Positions 17,789 through 26,149 of a stretch of 64,000 bases of DNA are shown here, piece by piece; position 1 is the stretch's first letter, and each line of letters opens with the position of its first letter. The stretch covers positions 20,990-84,989 of the forward strand of contig DATKUB010000063.1 of NCBI GenBank assembly GCA_035530875.1, given 5' to 3'. The notes beneath the pieces were generated by a model, which was not told the DNA's origin, ran no database searches, and saw only the letters and a list, made by a program, of their open reading frames with translations. A program made the position numbers and the translations under genes. The stretch comes from JANXYY01 sp035530875. GTDB taxonomy: Bacteria; Actinomycetota; Actinomycetes; Nanopelagicales; Nanopelagicaceae.

Positions 17789-18190
17789 ATGACCACTACC
17801 GAGTTGGATCTGCCAACCATTGAGTTGATCAGCGATCTGCCAGGTTTTCCAGGACTACGCAAATTCGTACTCGTACAATTTGACGGAAATGGGTTGCTCT
17901 TCGATTTCCAGTCGCTTGATCAGGCCGACGTCCGATTCGTGGTTATGCCCTCGGTGGCATTTTTTCCTGATTATGCTCCGGAAATCGAATCAGATGTGAT
18001 CTCCAAGTTGGGGATCAGGGCCGCTGATGAGGCTTGGTTGTTGCTAATCGTTACCGTCGGGGTGGATCTTAAGGACTCGACCGTGAATCTCAGAGCCCCG
18101 CTCATCGTCAATCTGAACACTCGTGCGGCCAGCCAAGTCGTCCTGGCCGATGATCGACTTTCGCTACGCCAACCACTCCGATCCGATTGA
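17789..18190 (+). CDS. fliW: Flagellar assembly factor FliW
   Basis: Binds flagellin and antagonises CsrA, so that flagellin mRNA is translated only when monomer is being exported. The 133-residue protein has the FliW opening pattern DLPGFPGLRKFVLVQ and the strand-rich core DVRFVVMPSVAFFPDYAPEI, then STVNLRAPLIVNLNTRAASQ, the best-conserved part of the family. It lies just before csrA, the partner it regulates, in the same operon as flgK and flgL. Confidence 0.95.
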   Translation: MTTTELDLPTIELISDLPGFPGLRKFVLVQFDGNGLLFDFQSLDQADVRFVVMPSVAFFPDYAPEIESDVISKLGIRAADEAWLLLIVTVGVDLKDSTVNLRAPLIVNLNTRAASQVVLADDRLSLRQPLRSD

Positions 18191-18233
18191 CCGGTATGCT
18201 GATGCGTTCTGGCACATCGTGGGGAGCCGCATC

Positions 18234-18482
18234 ATGCTAATTCTGTCGCGCCGCGTAGGCGAAAGCGTAATGATTGGTGACGATGTAGTAGTTACCGTCC
18301 TTGATGTGCGCGGCGATTCCATCAGGATCGGCATCCAGGCTCCAAAAGATGTCCAAGTCCACCGCGAAGAGGTGTACGCCGCAGTGATCGCGGCCAATCA
18401 AGCAGCCGCATCTTCGTCACCGGAGAAACTTGCAAAACTTGCTGCCATGCTGCCAACAACTCCAGGAGACGCCACACCTTAA
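18234..18482 (+). CDS. csrA: Carbon storage regulator CsrA
   Basis: RNA-binding post-transcriptional repressor, likely of flagellin mRNA. The start at 18234 gives MLILSRRVGESVMIGDDVVV, the universal CsrA beginning, 7 bases after GGGGAG; the longer open frame overlaps fliW and is rejected. The core SIRIGIQAPKDVQVHREEVY is intact. At 82 residues it is longer than most CsrAs, with an Ala/Ser-rich tail after residue 55. FliW next door supports the FliW-CsrA-flagellin loop. Confidence 0.96.
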   Translation: MLILSRRVGESVMIGDDVVVTVLDVRGDSIRIGIQAPKDVQVHREEVYAAVIAANQAAASSSPEKLAKLAAMLPTTPGDATP

Positions 18483-18522
18483 CTTTTCCAGGCTTCAATA
18501 ATTGCAGTTACACAGTAAACAA

Positions 18523-19422
18523 CTAGGCAGTGAATCGGACCCGCAGATCTTCCTTCGTCTCTTGAGCAGGCACACTCAAGCGGGTGCGGAAAGTACTATG
18601 AGCGGCAGCGGCCGCAACGTAGGCAGCGCGGCGCCGCGCAACAACACCACTTGACGGAGCTGTGGGCGCGATTCTGTCCGTATCTTCAAGGAGGGCGTTC
18701 ATTCCTTCACGCAATAGGACTAGCGCTTCTGCACGCAACTGCGAAACCCGAGATTCCCCAACGCCGAGTTCTTCGGCAATATCCACCATTGCAGAGCCTT
18801 CAAGAAAGTACCGTTCGACAACAAGGCGAAGGCGCTCTGGCAGCGCCGCTATGGCTGCGTGAAGGTAGCCCACCTGTTCGCGGCGAAGCAAGATCTCTTC
18901 GGGAGTCTCACCCGCTGTTGGCAACATTGACTCGATTGAGTCAATGTCCTGAAACCCCTGCAAACTAAGTACAACTGCCCGATGCACATCGCTTTCAACT
19001 CGAGCAACTTCGGTCACCTCAACACCAAGATGTTCAGCAATCTCGACGCTAGTCGGAGTTCTGCCTAGCATCATCTCAAGTTGGCCAATAGCGCCTTCTC
19101 TAGCCCTAGCGCGCGTTCTCACAGATCGCGAAACCCAATCGTTAGACCGGAGTTCGTCAATAAGGGCACCGCGGATGCGCAGAGTTGCATATCGAGCGAA
19201 CGGCACGCCTCTATCTGCCTCGAACGACATCGCAGCACTGGCGAGAGCCGCTAATCCAGCACTTGTTAACTCATCTCGACGCACATGCTTAGGGAGTCGA
19301 ACTATCACTTCGCTGACGAGGTAACCGACTAATGGGAGGTTTGTATGTACCAAATCGTCAACGCTCGCCTTTGATGAAAGCGCCGAACCTGTTGTGAGAT
19401 TTGAACTTTTTCCCGTAGTCAC
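18523..19422 (-). CDS. fliA: Flagellar sigma factor, FliA/WhiG family
   Basis: Alternative sigma factor that should read the CTAAG/GCCGAT promoters found before flgB, fliC and flgN. The 299-residue protein has region 2 (NLPLVGYLVSEVIVRLPKHV, then FARYATLRIRGALIDELRSN), region 3 around RTPTSVEIAEHLGVEVTEVA, and region 4 with the helix-turn-helix MVDIAEELGVGESRVSQLRA. A basic tail of some 45-50 residues after region 4 is unusual for FliA. It starts with GTG and is convergent with csrA. No flgM anti-sigma gene is recognisable in the window. Confidence 0.94.
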   Translation of the reverse strand: MTTGKSSNLTTGSALSSKASVDDLVHTNLPLVGYLVSEVIVRLPKHVRRDELTSAGLAALASAAMSFEADRGVPFARYATLRIRGALIDELRSNDWVSRSVRTRARAREGAIGQLEMMLGRTPTSVEIAEHLGVEVTEVARVESDVHRAVVLSLQGFQDIDSIESMLPTAGETPEEILLRREQVGYLHAAIAALPERLRLVVERYFLEGSAMVDIAEELGVGESRVSQLRAEALVLLREGMNALLEDTDRIAPTAPSSGVVARRRAAYVAAAAAHSTFRTRLSVPAQETKEDLRVRFTA

Positions 19423-19652
19423 CCTGGTTGCCTTTCTAACTATGTTGCATCGGAAAGGCAGAGATTACGTAGGCTTCATGACAATCACTTGACGATTACT
19501 AGGCGACTCACTCTCTTTTTTCAGATTTTTCTACTGGTTTTATGAGTATTTAAAGCACTTCGACCGGTCAGTCGATCAGAGGCTAATTGGCAGTGACATC
19601 GTCGTGGGGGACATTTCGTGAACCGAGAAACATTCGGAGTTAGCCAGAAAAC

Positions 19653-19679
19653 CTAAGAAACCGTTTGTGCAGCCGATAG
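19653..19679 (+). promoter_or_regulatory. Candidate orphan sigma-28 promoter
   Basis: CTAAG at 19653-19657 is followed by 14 bases and GCCGATAG at 19672-19679, nearly the same elements as the flgN promoter. Transcription would start near 19686 and run into the 19709 frame. No known flagellar gene follows. Confidence 0.55.
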
Positions 19680-19708
19680 ATAGGTGATGGTGACTGGAGG
19701 GAGTCCGA

Positions 19709-19999
19709 ATGAAGGTCGGTCTTACAACGACATCCGGTCACCAAATTCTGTGTCGATCTAGTTGCCAAAACGAAAATCTAGAAGTCGGCAAGAGGATTGC
19801 GTCAAGAGGCCACCGCTGGGCGGTTTACCGGGATGGTCCGGGTCGCCTCGCGCCAAATAGTGGAAGACATTCAAGCAATCGAAACTGTCACTACTGTGGT
19901 GGACATCACAAGCAAACCGCAAACCAACACTTCTGGCCCCTGGTAGATCAGAGGGCTGCGCCAGTAACAATTTGTCTAGAGATCCCCGGCGCTGCCTGA
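19709..19999 (+). CDS. Small open frame behind a sigma-28-like promoter, product unknown
   Basis: A 96-codon frame with GGAGGGAG eight bases before its ATG and a sigma-28-like promoter 30 bp further up. The predicted product is rich in His, Cys, Arg and Asn and has no feature of a folded family, membrane helix or signal peptide. A second frame beginning at 19833 codes a more ordinary-looking stretch (IVEDIQAIETVTTVVDITSK), so this may be a frameshifted remnant. An opposite-strand frame at 20069-19758 with AGGAG before its ATG competes for the same bases. Coding status is doubtful. Confidence 0.25.
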   Translation: MKVGLTTTSGHQILCRSSCQNENLEVGKRIASRGHRWAVYRDGPGRLAPNSGRHSSNRNCHYCGGHHKQTANQHFWPLVDQRAAPVTICLEIPGAA

Positions 20000-20516
20000 A
20001 GTCTTCAAAGCTCGACGTCAGTTCTTGGGCAATGTCGAGCGGCGACCCAGCCGATCGCTTTGAAACCATAGAGCGTCTCCTATAACGACAAAATCGCTAC
20101 CATTAAAGACCTTTTGGCACCCGACCCTTTCCACCGATTCATCAACAGGTGTGTATAACCATTCGGTCGTTTTGACCAATGATCTTTGCTTGGAGGTCTC
20201 GTCGCAACATCGGCGCCAAAGTCCGCGCGAACATTTAATAAGTTAGAAAGCGGCCAAGCCATGGGAACTTCCACCCGATAGTTGAAGAGAAGGCAGATGC
20301 AGGAAGAAGTGGGTTGGCTGAGTAAGTCGAGATTTTTGAATCCCACTCTGCGAAACCTATGAGATCGGACGATCAATCGATAGAGTTCGTTCAAGTCCGC
20401 TGGCAATGGCGCCTAGGAGTGGAAAGGTCCAGATGTCTGTTTCAATGTTTTGAATTTGTTGGAATTCATAATCAGGGCCTTGCCTAATTTTTAAGTACAA
20501 ATCTAGGGGTGAAGAT

Positions 20517-21230
20517 TTGGACGAGGATTTGATTTTGGTCGTGGATGATGACGCCGATGTGAGGCTCTTCATTCGTACCAGTTTAGAAGTTGAGGGTTAC
20601 AAAGTTTCGGAGGCTTCCAACGGCGTCGCCGCACTGCAGCTGTTCGATGAAATCCATCCCGCGGTTGTCGTGCTCGATCTCATGCTTGGTCAGCCAGACG
20701 GTTTAGAAGTGTGTCGACGTTTACGCCAACACTCGAACGTACCGATCATCATGCTAACTTCGCGGAATGAAGAAATTGATGAGGCCATGTGCCTTTCTGC
20801 GGGCGCAAATGACTATGTAACCAAGCCAGTATCTGGTCGGATCATTGCGCTGAGAGTGGCTGTACAGTTGCGACATAGAAATGTTGAAAGCCCTGTGGCA
20901 GTGCAGCTCTCTCCTTCCAGCGATTCAAGCAGACTTTCGTGGGGCACCATAGATATGGACGTCGAGGCCAGAGAAGTTCGAATCAACTCGACCATCGTTC
21001 CACTTACCCAGACCGAATTCGATTTACTGAAACTTTTATTGGAACACCCACGACAGGCATTCACCCGCGAGCGCTTGGCTCCAGTAATCGGCGCAGACAG
21101 AAGTTTCGGGGTATCCGGCGCAATTGATGCGCACGCTTCTCGACTACGCGTAAAGATTCGAAAAGTTGGTGGTCCTGATGTAGTCGTCGCCGTCCGCGGG
21201 GTCGGGTATCGCCTGTCAACTCCGGTCTAG
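20517..21230 (+). CDS. OmpR/PhoB-type response regulator
   Basis: DNA-binding two-component regulator of 237 residues, beginning with TTG after AGGGGTGAAG. The receiver (residues 5-120) has the acidic triplet in VVDDDADVR, the phospho-acceptor in VVVLDLMLG, Thr in IMLTSR and Lys in VTKPV. The winged-helix output domain follows a short Ser-rich linker (VPLTQTEFDLLKLLLEHP, GAIDAHASRLRVKIRK, VRGVGYRL). No histidine kinase gene adjoins it, so its partner is elsewhere. Target genes are unknown. Confidence 0.93.
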   Translation: MDEDLILVVDDDADVRLFIRTSLEVEGYKVSEASNGVAALQLFDEIHPAVVVLDLMLGQPDGLEVCRRLRQHSNVPIIMLTSRNEEIDEAMCLSAGANDYVTKPVSGRIIALRVAVQLRHRNVESPVAVQLSPSSDSSRLSWGTIDMDVEAREVRINSTIVPLTQTEFDLLKLLLEHPRQAFTRERLAPVIGADRSFGVSGAIDAHASRLRVKIRKVGGPDVVVAVRGVGYRLSTPV

Positions 21231-21460
21231 GCACGCCATAGTGAACCTAATCGGTTTTGCTGTCTCACATTGGTCATCTGCGCCGAAGATAAAAGGTAGC
21301 CAAAATTGGTTAGCAAGTCCTCGGCCTGCGTTGATCTCGCAGAAGCTTAAACCCGCGTTTGTACCGTAGATCACAATCCCTATTGCAGTACAGATGTGGT
21401 TGCTACATTCATAACGTTCCACCGATTCATGCTCTTCTTAAGAAGGATGGAAGTGGAAAA

Positions 21461-22462
21461 ATGAATAGATCATTTTCCCGAGTTGCCCTTGGATTCGTGG
21501 TTGCCGCCGCCGCCGTTATAAACGGGTCGGCACCTGTTTTTGCTGCAGCTGCTGCTTCAGCCCCACAGTACGTTCAGGTTTGGACGGGATCAGACCACGT
21601 ATTAGTGACTTGGGATTCTCCGGCGAGTGACGGAGGGGATTCAAATCTCACCTACACCGTTCGAGTGGCTCCGCTGGATTCTTCGTCCGCCATTACTTGC
21701 GTTACTAAAGAGCATGGCTGTTCCGTCGCAAATCTTGTAAGCGGTACGAGTTACGTCGTAAGCGCCTACGCATCCAATAGCGCGGGGCCCGGAACTTCAA
21801 GCGCCACTCAGCAGATTTGGCCGGGCAAGACCGGCCCTACGCCGCTGGCTCTAAAAGCAACTCAAAATTCGAACGGAACTTTCTCCGCCTCTTGGCAGCA
21901 GGTGACTTCCGTCGGCGACGGTAATTTCTCTTGGTATGCAGTGGAAGCATATTCAGCACCGGCTCTTGGCGCGGGTAGCTATCTTGGCAAATGCACGAAC
22001 TGGCCCGTCGCCGAAACTTCTTGCACAATTTCGAGCCTAAAAGTTGGCCCGAAGTACTACTTGCAAGTCAGCACAGTCACCACGTTGGGTGCTGGGCTTC
22101 CGACCAGTCCAAGGCTTGAAGTTTTCGCTGGAGCGGGTTCTTCTGGTGACACCAGTTCTGCTACTGGTTCAAAGCCGAGCGCCCCGACTTCGGTGAAGGC
22201 AAAAGCTGGTAACAAGATTGTGAGAGTGTCTTGGCAGGCGCCGAAATCGAACGGTGGAAGCGCCATAACCGCTTACAAAGCGATAGCCGCGACCAGCAAG
22301 GGTTCGATAGCCAGAACCTGTGCGGCCAAGGGGACGAGCACTTCGTGCACGATAACCAAGTTGAAGAATGGAACGAGTTATCGGATCTCTGTGGTTGCCC
22401 GTAACGCAATCGGTACGAGTTCACCTTCTACAAAGGTCACGGCAAGACCAAAGGCCAAATAG
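21461..22462 (+). CDS. Secreted protein with fibronectin type III domains
   Basis: A 333-residue exported protein. The ATG at 21461 starts a signal peptide (basic MNRSFSR, then a long Ala/Val-rich hydrophobic core to about residue 30), while the longer upstream frame lacks one. At least two Fn3 units are visible: residues about 36-125 (VQVWTGSDHVLVTWDSPASD, SYVVSAYASNSAGPG) and about 238-330 (VKAKAGNKIVRVSWQAPKSN, SYRISVVARNAIGTSSPS), with a less clear one between. No sorting signal, catalytic domain or transmembrane anchor is seen. A 12-bp palindrome CTTCTTAAGAAG covers 21434-21445 just upstream. It may be surface adhesive or structural. Confidence 0.85.
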   Translation: MNRSFSRVALGFVVAAAAVINGSAPVFAAAAASAPQYVQVWTGSDHVLVTWDSPASDGGDSNLTYTVRVAPLDSSSAITCVTKEHGCSVANLVSGTSYVVSAYASNSAGPGTSSATQQIWPGKTGPTPLALKATQNSNGTFSASWQQVTSVGDGNFSWYAVEAYSAPALGAGSYLGKCTNWPVAETSCTISSLKVGPKYYLQVSTVTTLGAGLPTSPRLEVFAGAGSSGDTSSATGSKPSAPTSVKAKAGNKIVRVSWQAPKSNGGSAITAYKAIAATSKGSIARTCAAKGTSTSCTITKLKNGTSYRISVVARNAIGTSSPSTKVTARPKAK

Positions 22463-22489
22463 CAACTTAGATGAAGAAGGACGGCAGTT

Positions 22490-22915
22490 ATGAACGACAA
22501 CCTGCTTACAGAGATAAGAACCCAACTAACGGAACTCGGAGTACCTTTAAAATCCGATCCTTCGACAGACATTTCGATTGATGCCGAGTTACTCGATGCC
22601 GAATGGAGTAGTGGAAGTAAGAAGGTCAAGTACGAATCCGCGATACTGCTCGACGAGAAAGATCAAACTATCTACATGTATGAGAAGGCGTCGGAAATCA
22701 GTAAAGGGTTCTCATTCGGCTCAAGCAGCGAAACTTCGTTTCAACATGGCAAGACGCTTGCCAGAAAAGTTAAAGCTACGCAGTTTGGTCCGGATGGAAA
22801 AGTCTTCGAATATAGTTTTGACTTGGGCGCAATTGCAAAGACTGTGAAGAAAGTTGCCGAAGACAATCACTGGAAGTTTAAGACGGTGATTCGCAGAAAA
22901 AAGGCCAGTCACTGA
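22490..22915 (+). CDS. Conserved-looking hypothetical protein
   Basis: A 141-residue soluble, Lys- and Ser-rich protein, probably alpha/beta, that I do not recognise. It has alternating hydrophobic strands (KVKYESAILLDEKDQTIYMY, then VFEYSFDL) and a basic C-terminus (FKTVIRRKKASH), with no signal peptide or membrane helix. It lies 27 bp after the Fn3 gene on the same strand and AGGA precedes its ATG, so the two may share a transcript although one product is secreted and the other is not. Confidence 0.7.
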   Translation: MNDNLLTEIRTQLTELGVPLKSDPSTDISIDAELLDAEWSSGSKKVKYESAILLDEKDQTIYMYEKASEISKGFSFGSSSETSFQHGKTLARKVKATQFGPDGKVFEYSFDLGAIAKTVKKVAEDNHWKFKTVIRRKKASH

Positions 22916-22946
22916 CCTTTCCAGCAATCACTATTCGTCGCGGCAG

Positions 22947-22967
22947 GGGCGCGTGGGTTCTGCGCCC
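22947..22967. terminator. Possible hairpin between convergent genes
   Basis: GGGCGC (22947-22952) pairs with GCGCCC (22962-22967) around a 9-base loop, between the ends of the 22915 gene and the reductase gene. No U-run follows on either strand, so terminator function is uncertain. Confidence 0.35.
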
Positions 22968-23006
22968 ATCTCAAATGTTCGCGCCATACCTATTTGAATC
23001 CTTGAG

Positions 23007-23975
23007 TCACCAAGCATGATCCTCGGGAGATGTCTTATACCCTGGAAAAATTTCGTCAAGTCTGGCTAATTGCTCATTCGTGAGTTCTATCTCAGCGGCC
23101 CGAAGTGATGAATCTAATTGTTCTTGAGTCCGTGGACCAATGATTGGGGCAGTGACGGCGGGCTGATACATCAACCAAGCGAGTGCCAATTCGCCGGGTT
23201 CAAGTCCCAACTCCTCTGCGTAATCTTCATACGCCTGAATGCGAGGTTTGATCTTGTCGAGTGCATCTTTGGCTCGACCCTGTAGACGGCGCTTGCCATC
23301 TCGCTCCTTCTTTAGCACTCCCCCAAGTAGCCCGCCGTGAAGCGGGGACCAAGGTAAAATGCCAATCCCATAGTGTTGCGCCGCTGGAATCACCTCGCGT
23401 TCAATGTCGCGCGTTACTAAGTTGTAAATCGATTGTTCTGATATCAATCCCATGAAATTGCGAGCGCCGGCCGACTCCTGAGCTTGCGCTAAGTGCCATC
23501 CACCAAAATTGCTACTACCTACATAAATTATTTTCCCCTGAGCAACCAATACCTCCATCGCTTGCCAAATCTCTTCCCATGGCGTGGTGCGATCGATGTG
23601 GTGCATTTGGTAAAGATCGATGTAGTCGGTTTGCAAACGTTTCAGGCTGGCATCGACAGCCCGCCGGATGTTTAGGGCAGATACCCACTTATTGTTTGGC
23701 CATGGATCCATTTCAGCGTAAAGCTTGGTGGCCAGAACCACCTTTTCTCGCCGTCCACCACCTTGGGCAAACCATCGTCCCAGAATCTCTTCCGTCGATC
23801 CCGACTTTGGCGCACCATACATATTGGCCGTATCGAAGAAATTGATGCCCTGTGCAATAGCCGAGTCCATGATGGAGTGTGAAGTCGACTCCTCCGTTTG
23901 AGGGCCGAAATTCATGGTTCCGAGGCAGAGCCGACTAACTGATAGGCCAGAACGGCCAAGATTTTTGAATTTCAT
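23007..23975 (-). CDS. Aldo/keto reductase
   Basis: NAD(P)H-dependent oxidoreductase of 322 residues with the TIM-barrel family pattern. The catalytic Asp and Tyr lie in INFFDTANMYGAPKSGSTEE (residues 45-64), the Lys in VVLATKLYAEMD, and the His in LYQMHHIDRTTPWEE. NADP-binding features include IYVGSSNFGGW and a C-terminal GPRTQEQLDSSLRA. It resembles the YghZ/Tas-type branch; substrate cannot be told. The gene stands alone. Upstream, TATCCT lies 7 bases before the ATG and no ribosome site is seen, so the mRNA may be leaderless. Confidence 0.93.
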   Translation of the reverse strand: MKFKNLGRSGLSVSRLCLGTMNFGPQTEESTSHSIMDSAIAQGINFFDTANMYGAPKSGSTEEILGRWFAQGGGRREKVVLATKLYAEMDPWPNNKWVSALNIRRAVDASLKRLQTDYIDLYQMHHIDRTTPWEEIWQAMEVLVAQGKIIYVGSSNFGGWHLAQAQESAGARNFMGLISEQSIYNLVTRDIEREVIPAAQHYGIGILPWSPLHGGLLGGVLKKERDGKRRLQGRAKDALDKIKPRIQAYEDYAEELGLEPGELALAWLMYQPAVTAPIIGPRTQEQLDSSLRAAEIELTNEQLARLDEIFPGYKTSPEDHAW

Positions 23976-24206
23976 ATCAACAAGGATACCTACGTCTGGC
24001 TTTTATAAATACGCGGACGTTCATCAAGATTGAAGTCCAGCTCCCTAGCGTGGTCGCCGCTGCTCGTAAGCGTGAAGTCCCTTGAGTTACCTACCACTGT
24101 CGGTGACGCCCATGCAGACTCGGTCGACTAACCCCCCTCGGGTTTGAGACACTACACATGGCTTTTCAAACCAAGTGAAAACTAAAAACCATCAGATAGG
24201 AAAAAG

Positions 24207-25142
24207 ATGTCATACAAACATGTCATTGAGCTCTTCGATCTACTTGACTCTCCCGGCGCTAGCGGAGAAGTAGCCGCAACCTTCCTTAAGAAATATGGAG
24301 CGAATGACGTTTTTGTAGAGACCGTAACTGGTAAAGGTGGGGAAACCGACATGGTGCACGTCACCATCCCTGGGGCGAATGGGAAACTCATGGGGGGAAG
24401 CGCGCGCACACTTGGCATCATCGGCCGCCTGGGAGGAATCGGGGCCAGGCCTGAGCAGATCGGTTTCGTCTCCGACGGTGATGGCGCTCTGACTGTTCTT
24501 GCCGCAGCAGCGAAACTACTTGAAATGTCAATGCGTGGAGACAAACTCGACGGAGACATCATAATTGCCACTCATATCGATCCTGATGCGCCGACGCGTC
24601 CACATGACCCAGTACCGTTTATGGACTCGTCGATCGATATGGCCGTTAATAATGAGTACGAGGTATACCCTGAAATGGATGCGATCCTTTCGGTAGACAC
24701 CACCAAAGGCAACCGCATCTGTAATCACAATGGGTTTGCGATCACGCCGACAATCAAAGAAGGTTGGATCCTACGCATCTCGGACACTCTATTGAATATA
24801 GTCGAACGCACATCAGGGAACTCTGCCGTGATTATGCCAATCACTCTGCAAGATATAACTCCCTACGAGAACGGCATTTTCCACGTAAATTCTGTTGTGC
24901 AGCCAACCACGGCCACTGCCGCTCCCGTTGTCGGTGTTGCCATTACTACCGAAACGATGGTTGCCGGATGTGCCACTGGGGCAACCAATATCGCCGTAAT
25001 CGAGTCGACCGTCAGATTCATAATAGAAGTTGCTAAAGATTACGGCCGTGGGATCGCGGATTTTTATGATGAAGCTGAATTTCAATCATTGACTGATAGA
25101 TATGGTTCACTGAAGCACTTACAAGGTTTAGGCAACTACTGA
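24207..25142 (+). CDS. DUF1177 family protein
   Basis: A 311-residue member of DUF1177, a family without an assigned reaction. Recognised from the continuous conserved blocks LFDLLDSPGASGE at the start, TLGIIGRLGGIGARPEQIG (about 69-87), IIIATHIDPDAPTRPHDPVP (about 118-137), AILSVDTTKGNRICNHNGFA and GVAITTETMVAGCATGA. The His, Asp and Glu residues in these blocks suggest a metal-dependent hydrolase-like core, which is inference. AGGA precedes the ATG. Its stop overlaps the pepE start (TGATG), so the two are a functional pair, probably in handling a peptide or amide. Confidence 0.85.
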   Translation: MSYKHVIELFDLLDSPGASGEVAATFLKKYGANDVFVETVTGKGGETDMVHVTIPGANGKLMGGSARTLGIIGRLGGIGARPEQIGFVSDGDGALTVLAAAAKLLEMSMRGDKLDGDIIIATHIDPDAPTRPHDPVPFMDSSIDMAVNNEYEVYPEMDAILSVDTTKGNRICNHNGFAITPTIKEGWILRISDTLLNIVERTSGNSAVIMPITLQDITPYENGIFHVNSVVQPTTATAAPVVGVAITTETMVAGCATGATNIAVIESTVRFIIEVAKDYGRGIADFYDEAEFQSLTDRYGSLKHLQGLGNY

Positions 25143-25879
25143 TGGAACTCCTACTACTGTCCAACTCCACAAATCATGAACAGGGGTACCTGGAGCACGC
25201 ACTAACCGATGTTAGGAATTTTTTAGACGGCATCCAACAACTGGTCTTTATCCCATTTGCGCTGGCAAACCACGATGACTACACAGATGTGGTGGCTAAG
25301 GTTATGGAGCCACTTGGAATTCAGGTTGTCGGTCTACATAAAGTTGACGACCAGGCAGGAACACTCTCCAGCGCCAAGGCCATTTTTGTGGGTGGAGGCA
25401 ATACTTTTCGGCTCTTAAAAACGCTACAGCAGCGCTCGTTGATTGAGCCGCTTTCAGGCGCAGTCACTTCATCCGGTAGCCGCTACCTAAGCGCAAGCGC
25501 AGGTACCAATATCGCTGGTAGCACCATCCGCACTACAAATGATATGCCAATCGTCGAGCCCCTCTCCTTCGATGCCTTGGGCTTAGTGCCCTTTCAGATC
25601 AATCCCCACTACCTAGACGCTGATCCAAACTCGACACATTCAGGTGAGACTCGCGAAAAGCGTCTAAACGAATTCCTAGAAGAGAACGACGTGCCGGTTC
25701 TGGCTCTGCGAGAGGGGGCGCTGCTCAGGGTCTCTGGTACACATGCCAGAATCAGCGGTCAATCCTTGGTAGCAAATTCTGGCCCTGCACTCCTATTTGC
25801 TCGCGGCCAATCGCCAAGAGAAGTCGCAGGCGACATTGATTGGATCCTTCAGTCCAATCCCAAGTTTGATCTGCACTAA
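25142..25879 (+). CDS. pepE: Dipeptidase E-like serine peptidase
   Basis: Cytoplasmic S51-family peptidase; E. coli PepE cleaves Asp-Xaa dipeptides. The 245-residue protein shows the family landmarks: VGGGNTFRLLKTL near residues 84-96, the nucleophile Ser in YLSASAGTNIAG (near 120-130), TTNDMPIV, and the active-site His in QINPHYLDA. Length is close to E. coli PepE (229). Translation is coupled to the DUF1177 gene. Confidence 0.92.
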   Translation: MELLLLSNSTNHEQGYLEHALTDVRNFLDGIQQLVFIPFALANHDDYTDVVAKVMEPLGIQVVGLHKVDDQAGTLSSAKAIFVGGGNTFRLLKTLQQRSLIEPLSGAVTSSGSRYLSASAGTNIAGSTIRTTNDMPIVEPLSFDALGLVPFQINPHYLDADPNSTHSGETREKRLNEFLEENDVPVLALREGALLRVSGTHARISGQSLVANSGPALLFARGQSPREVAGDIDWILQSNPKFDLH

Positions 25880-25896
25880 TACCCCCGTTTTGCTGG

Positions 25897-26118
25897 ATGG
25901 TTGGCATTTCCAATGCCCTGCTGAAGTTATCCCCGACTTTCCCGAATGAACAAACGCCAGAGGCGGTCGGAACTTACGCATGGATCGCACGAGGTGGTAT
26001 CACTCACGATCTGGTTTTCGCACCTGCCTCACAAATGTTTGACACTAGAGAAATCACAGTTGTAGAAGATTTTGAGGCAAGAACAGCGCATCTCGACGCA
26101 GAGAAAAAAGTGGCTTAG
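25897..26118 (+). CDS. Short open frame of unknown nature
   Basis: A 73-codon frame after pepE with no ribosome site before its ATG. The product (for example TYAWIARGGITHDLVFAP and TREITVVEDFEARTAHLD) looks like ordinary folded protein rather than random translation, but matches nothing I know and is short. It could be the tail of a decayed gene or a real small protein expressed with pepE. Confidence 0.3.
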   Translation: MVGISNALLKLSPTFPNEQTPEAVGTYAWIARGGITHDLVFAPASQMFDTREITVVEDFEARTAHLDAEKKVA

Positions 26119-26149
26119 CTCATTGTGCTCAAAATAGAGAAAACCCTCC

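Larger units (their letters stand above)
19423..20516. other. 1.1-kb stretch without a convincing gene
   Basis: Between the sigma gene and the response regulator no open frame shows a recognisable product. It contains an AT-rich part next to the sigma gene, the palindrome GACCGGTC at 19562-19569, a sigma-28-like promoter at 19653-19679, and two overlapping opposite-strand frames (19709-19999 plus, 20069-19758 minus), each with a fair ribosome site. A decayed flagellar gene or a sigma-28-driven RNA is possible. Confidence 0.6.

Noticed and set aside
19758..20069. 103-codon minus-strand frame with AGGAG eight bases before its ATG
   Set aside because: The start is plausible, but the product is unlike any family and it overlaps the opposite frame at 19709; not enough to call a gene.
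20080..20406. 108-codon minus-strand frame before the response regulator
   Set aside because: No ribosome site and no folded-protein character; the region shows no consistent coding signal.
21434..21445. Palindrome CTTCTTAAGAAG upstream of the Fn3 protein
   Set aside because: It includes the ribosome-site region and has no second copy that I found, so an operator claim is unsupported.
24141..24172. Inverted pair GGTTTGA / TCAAACC upstream of the DUF1177 gene
   Set aside because: Seven-base arms 18 bases apart may occur by chance and match no known operator; no supporting second copy.
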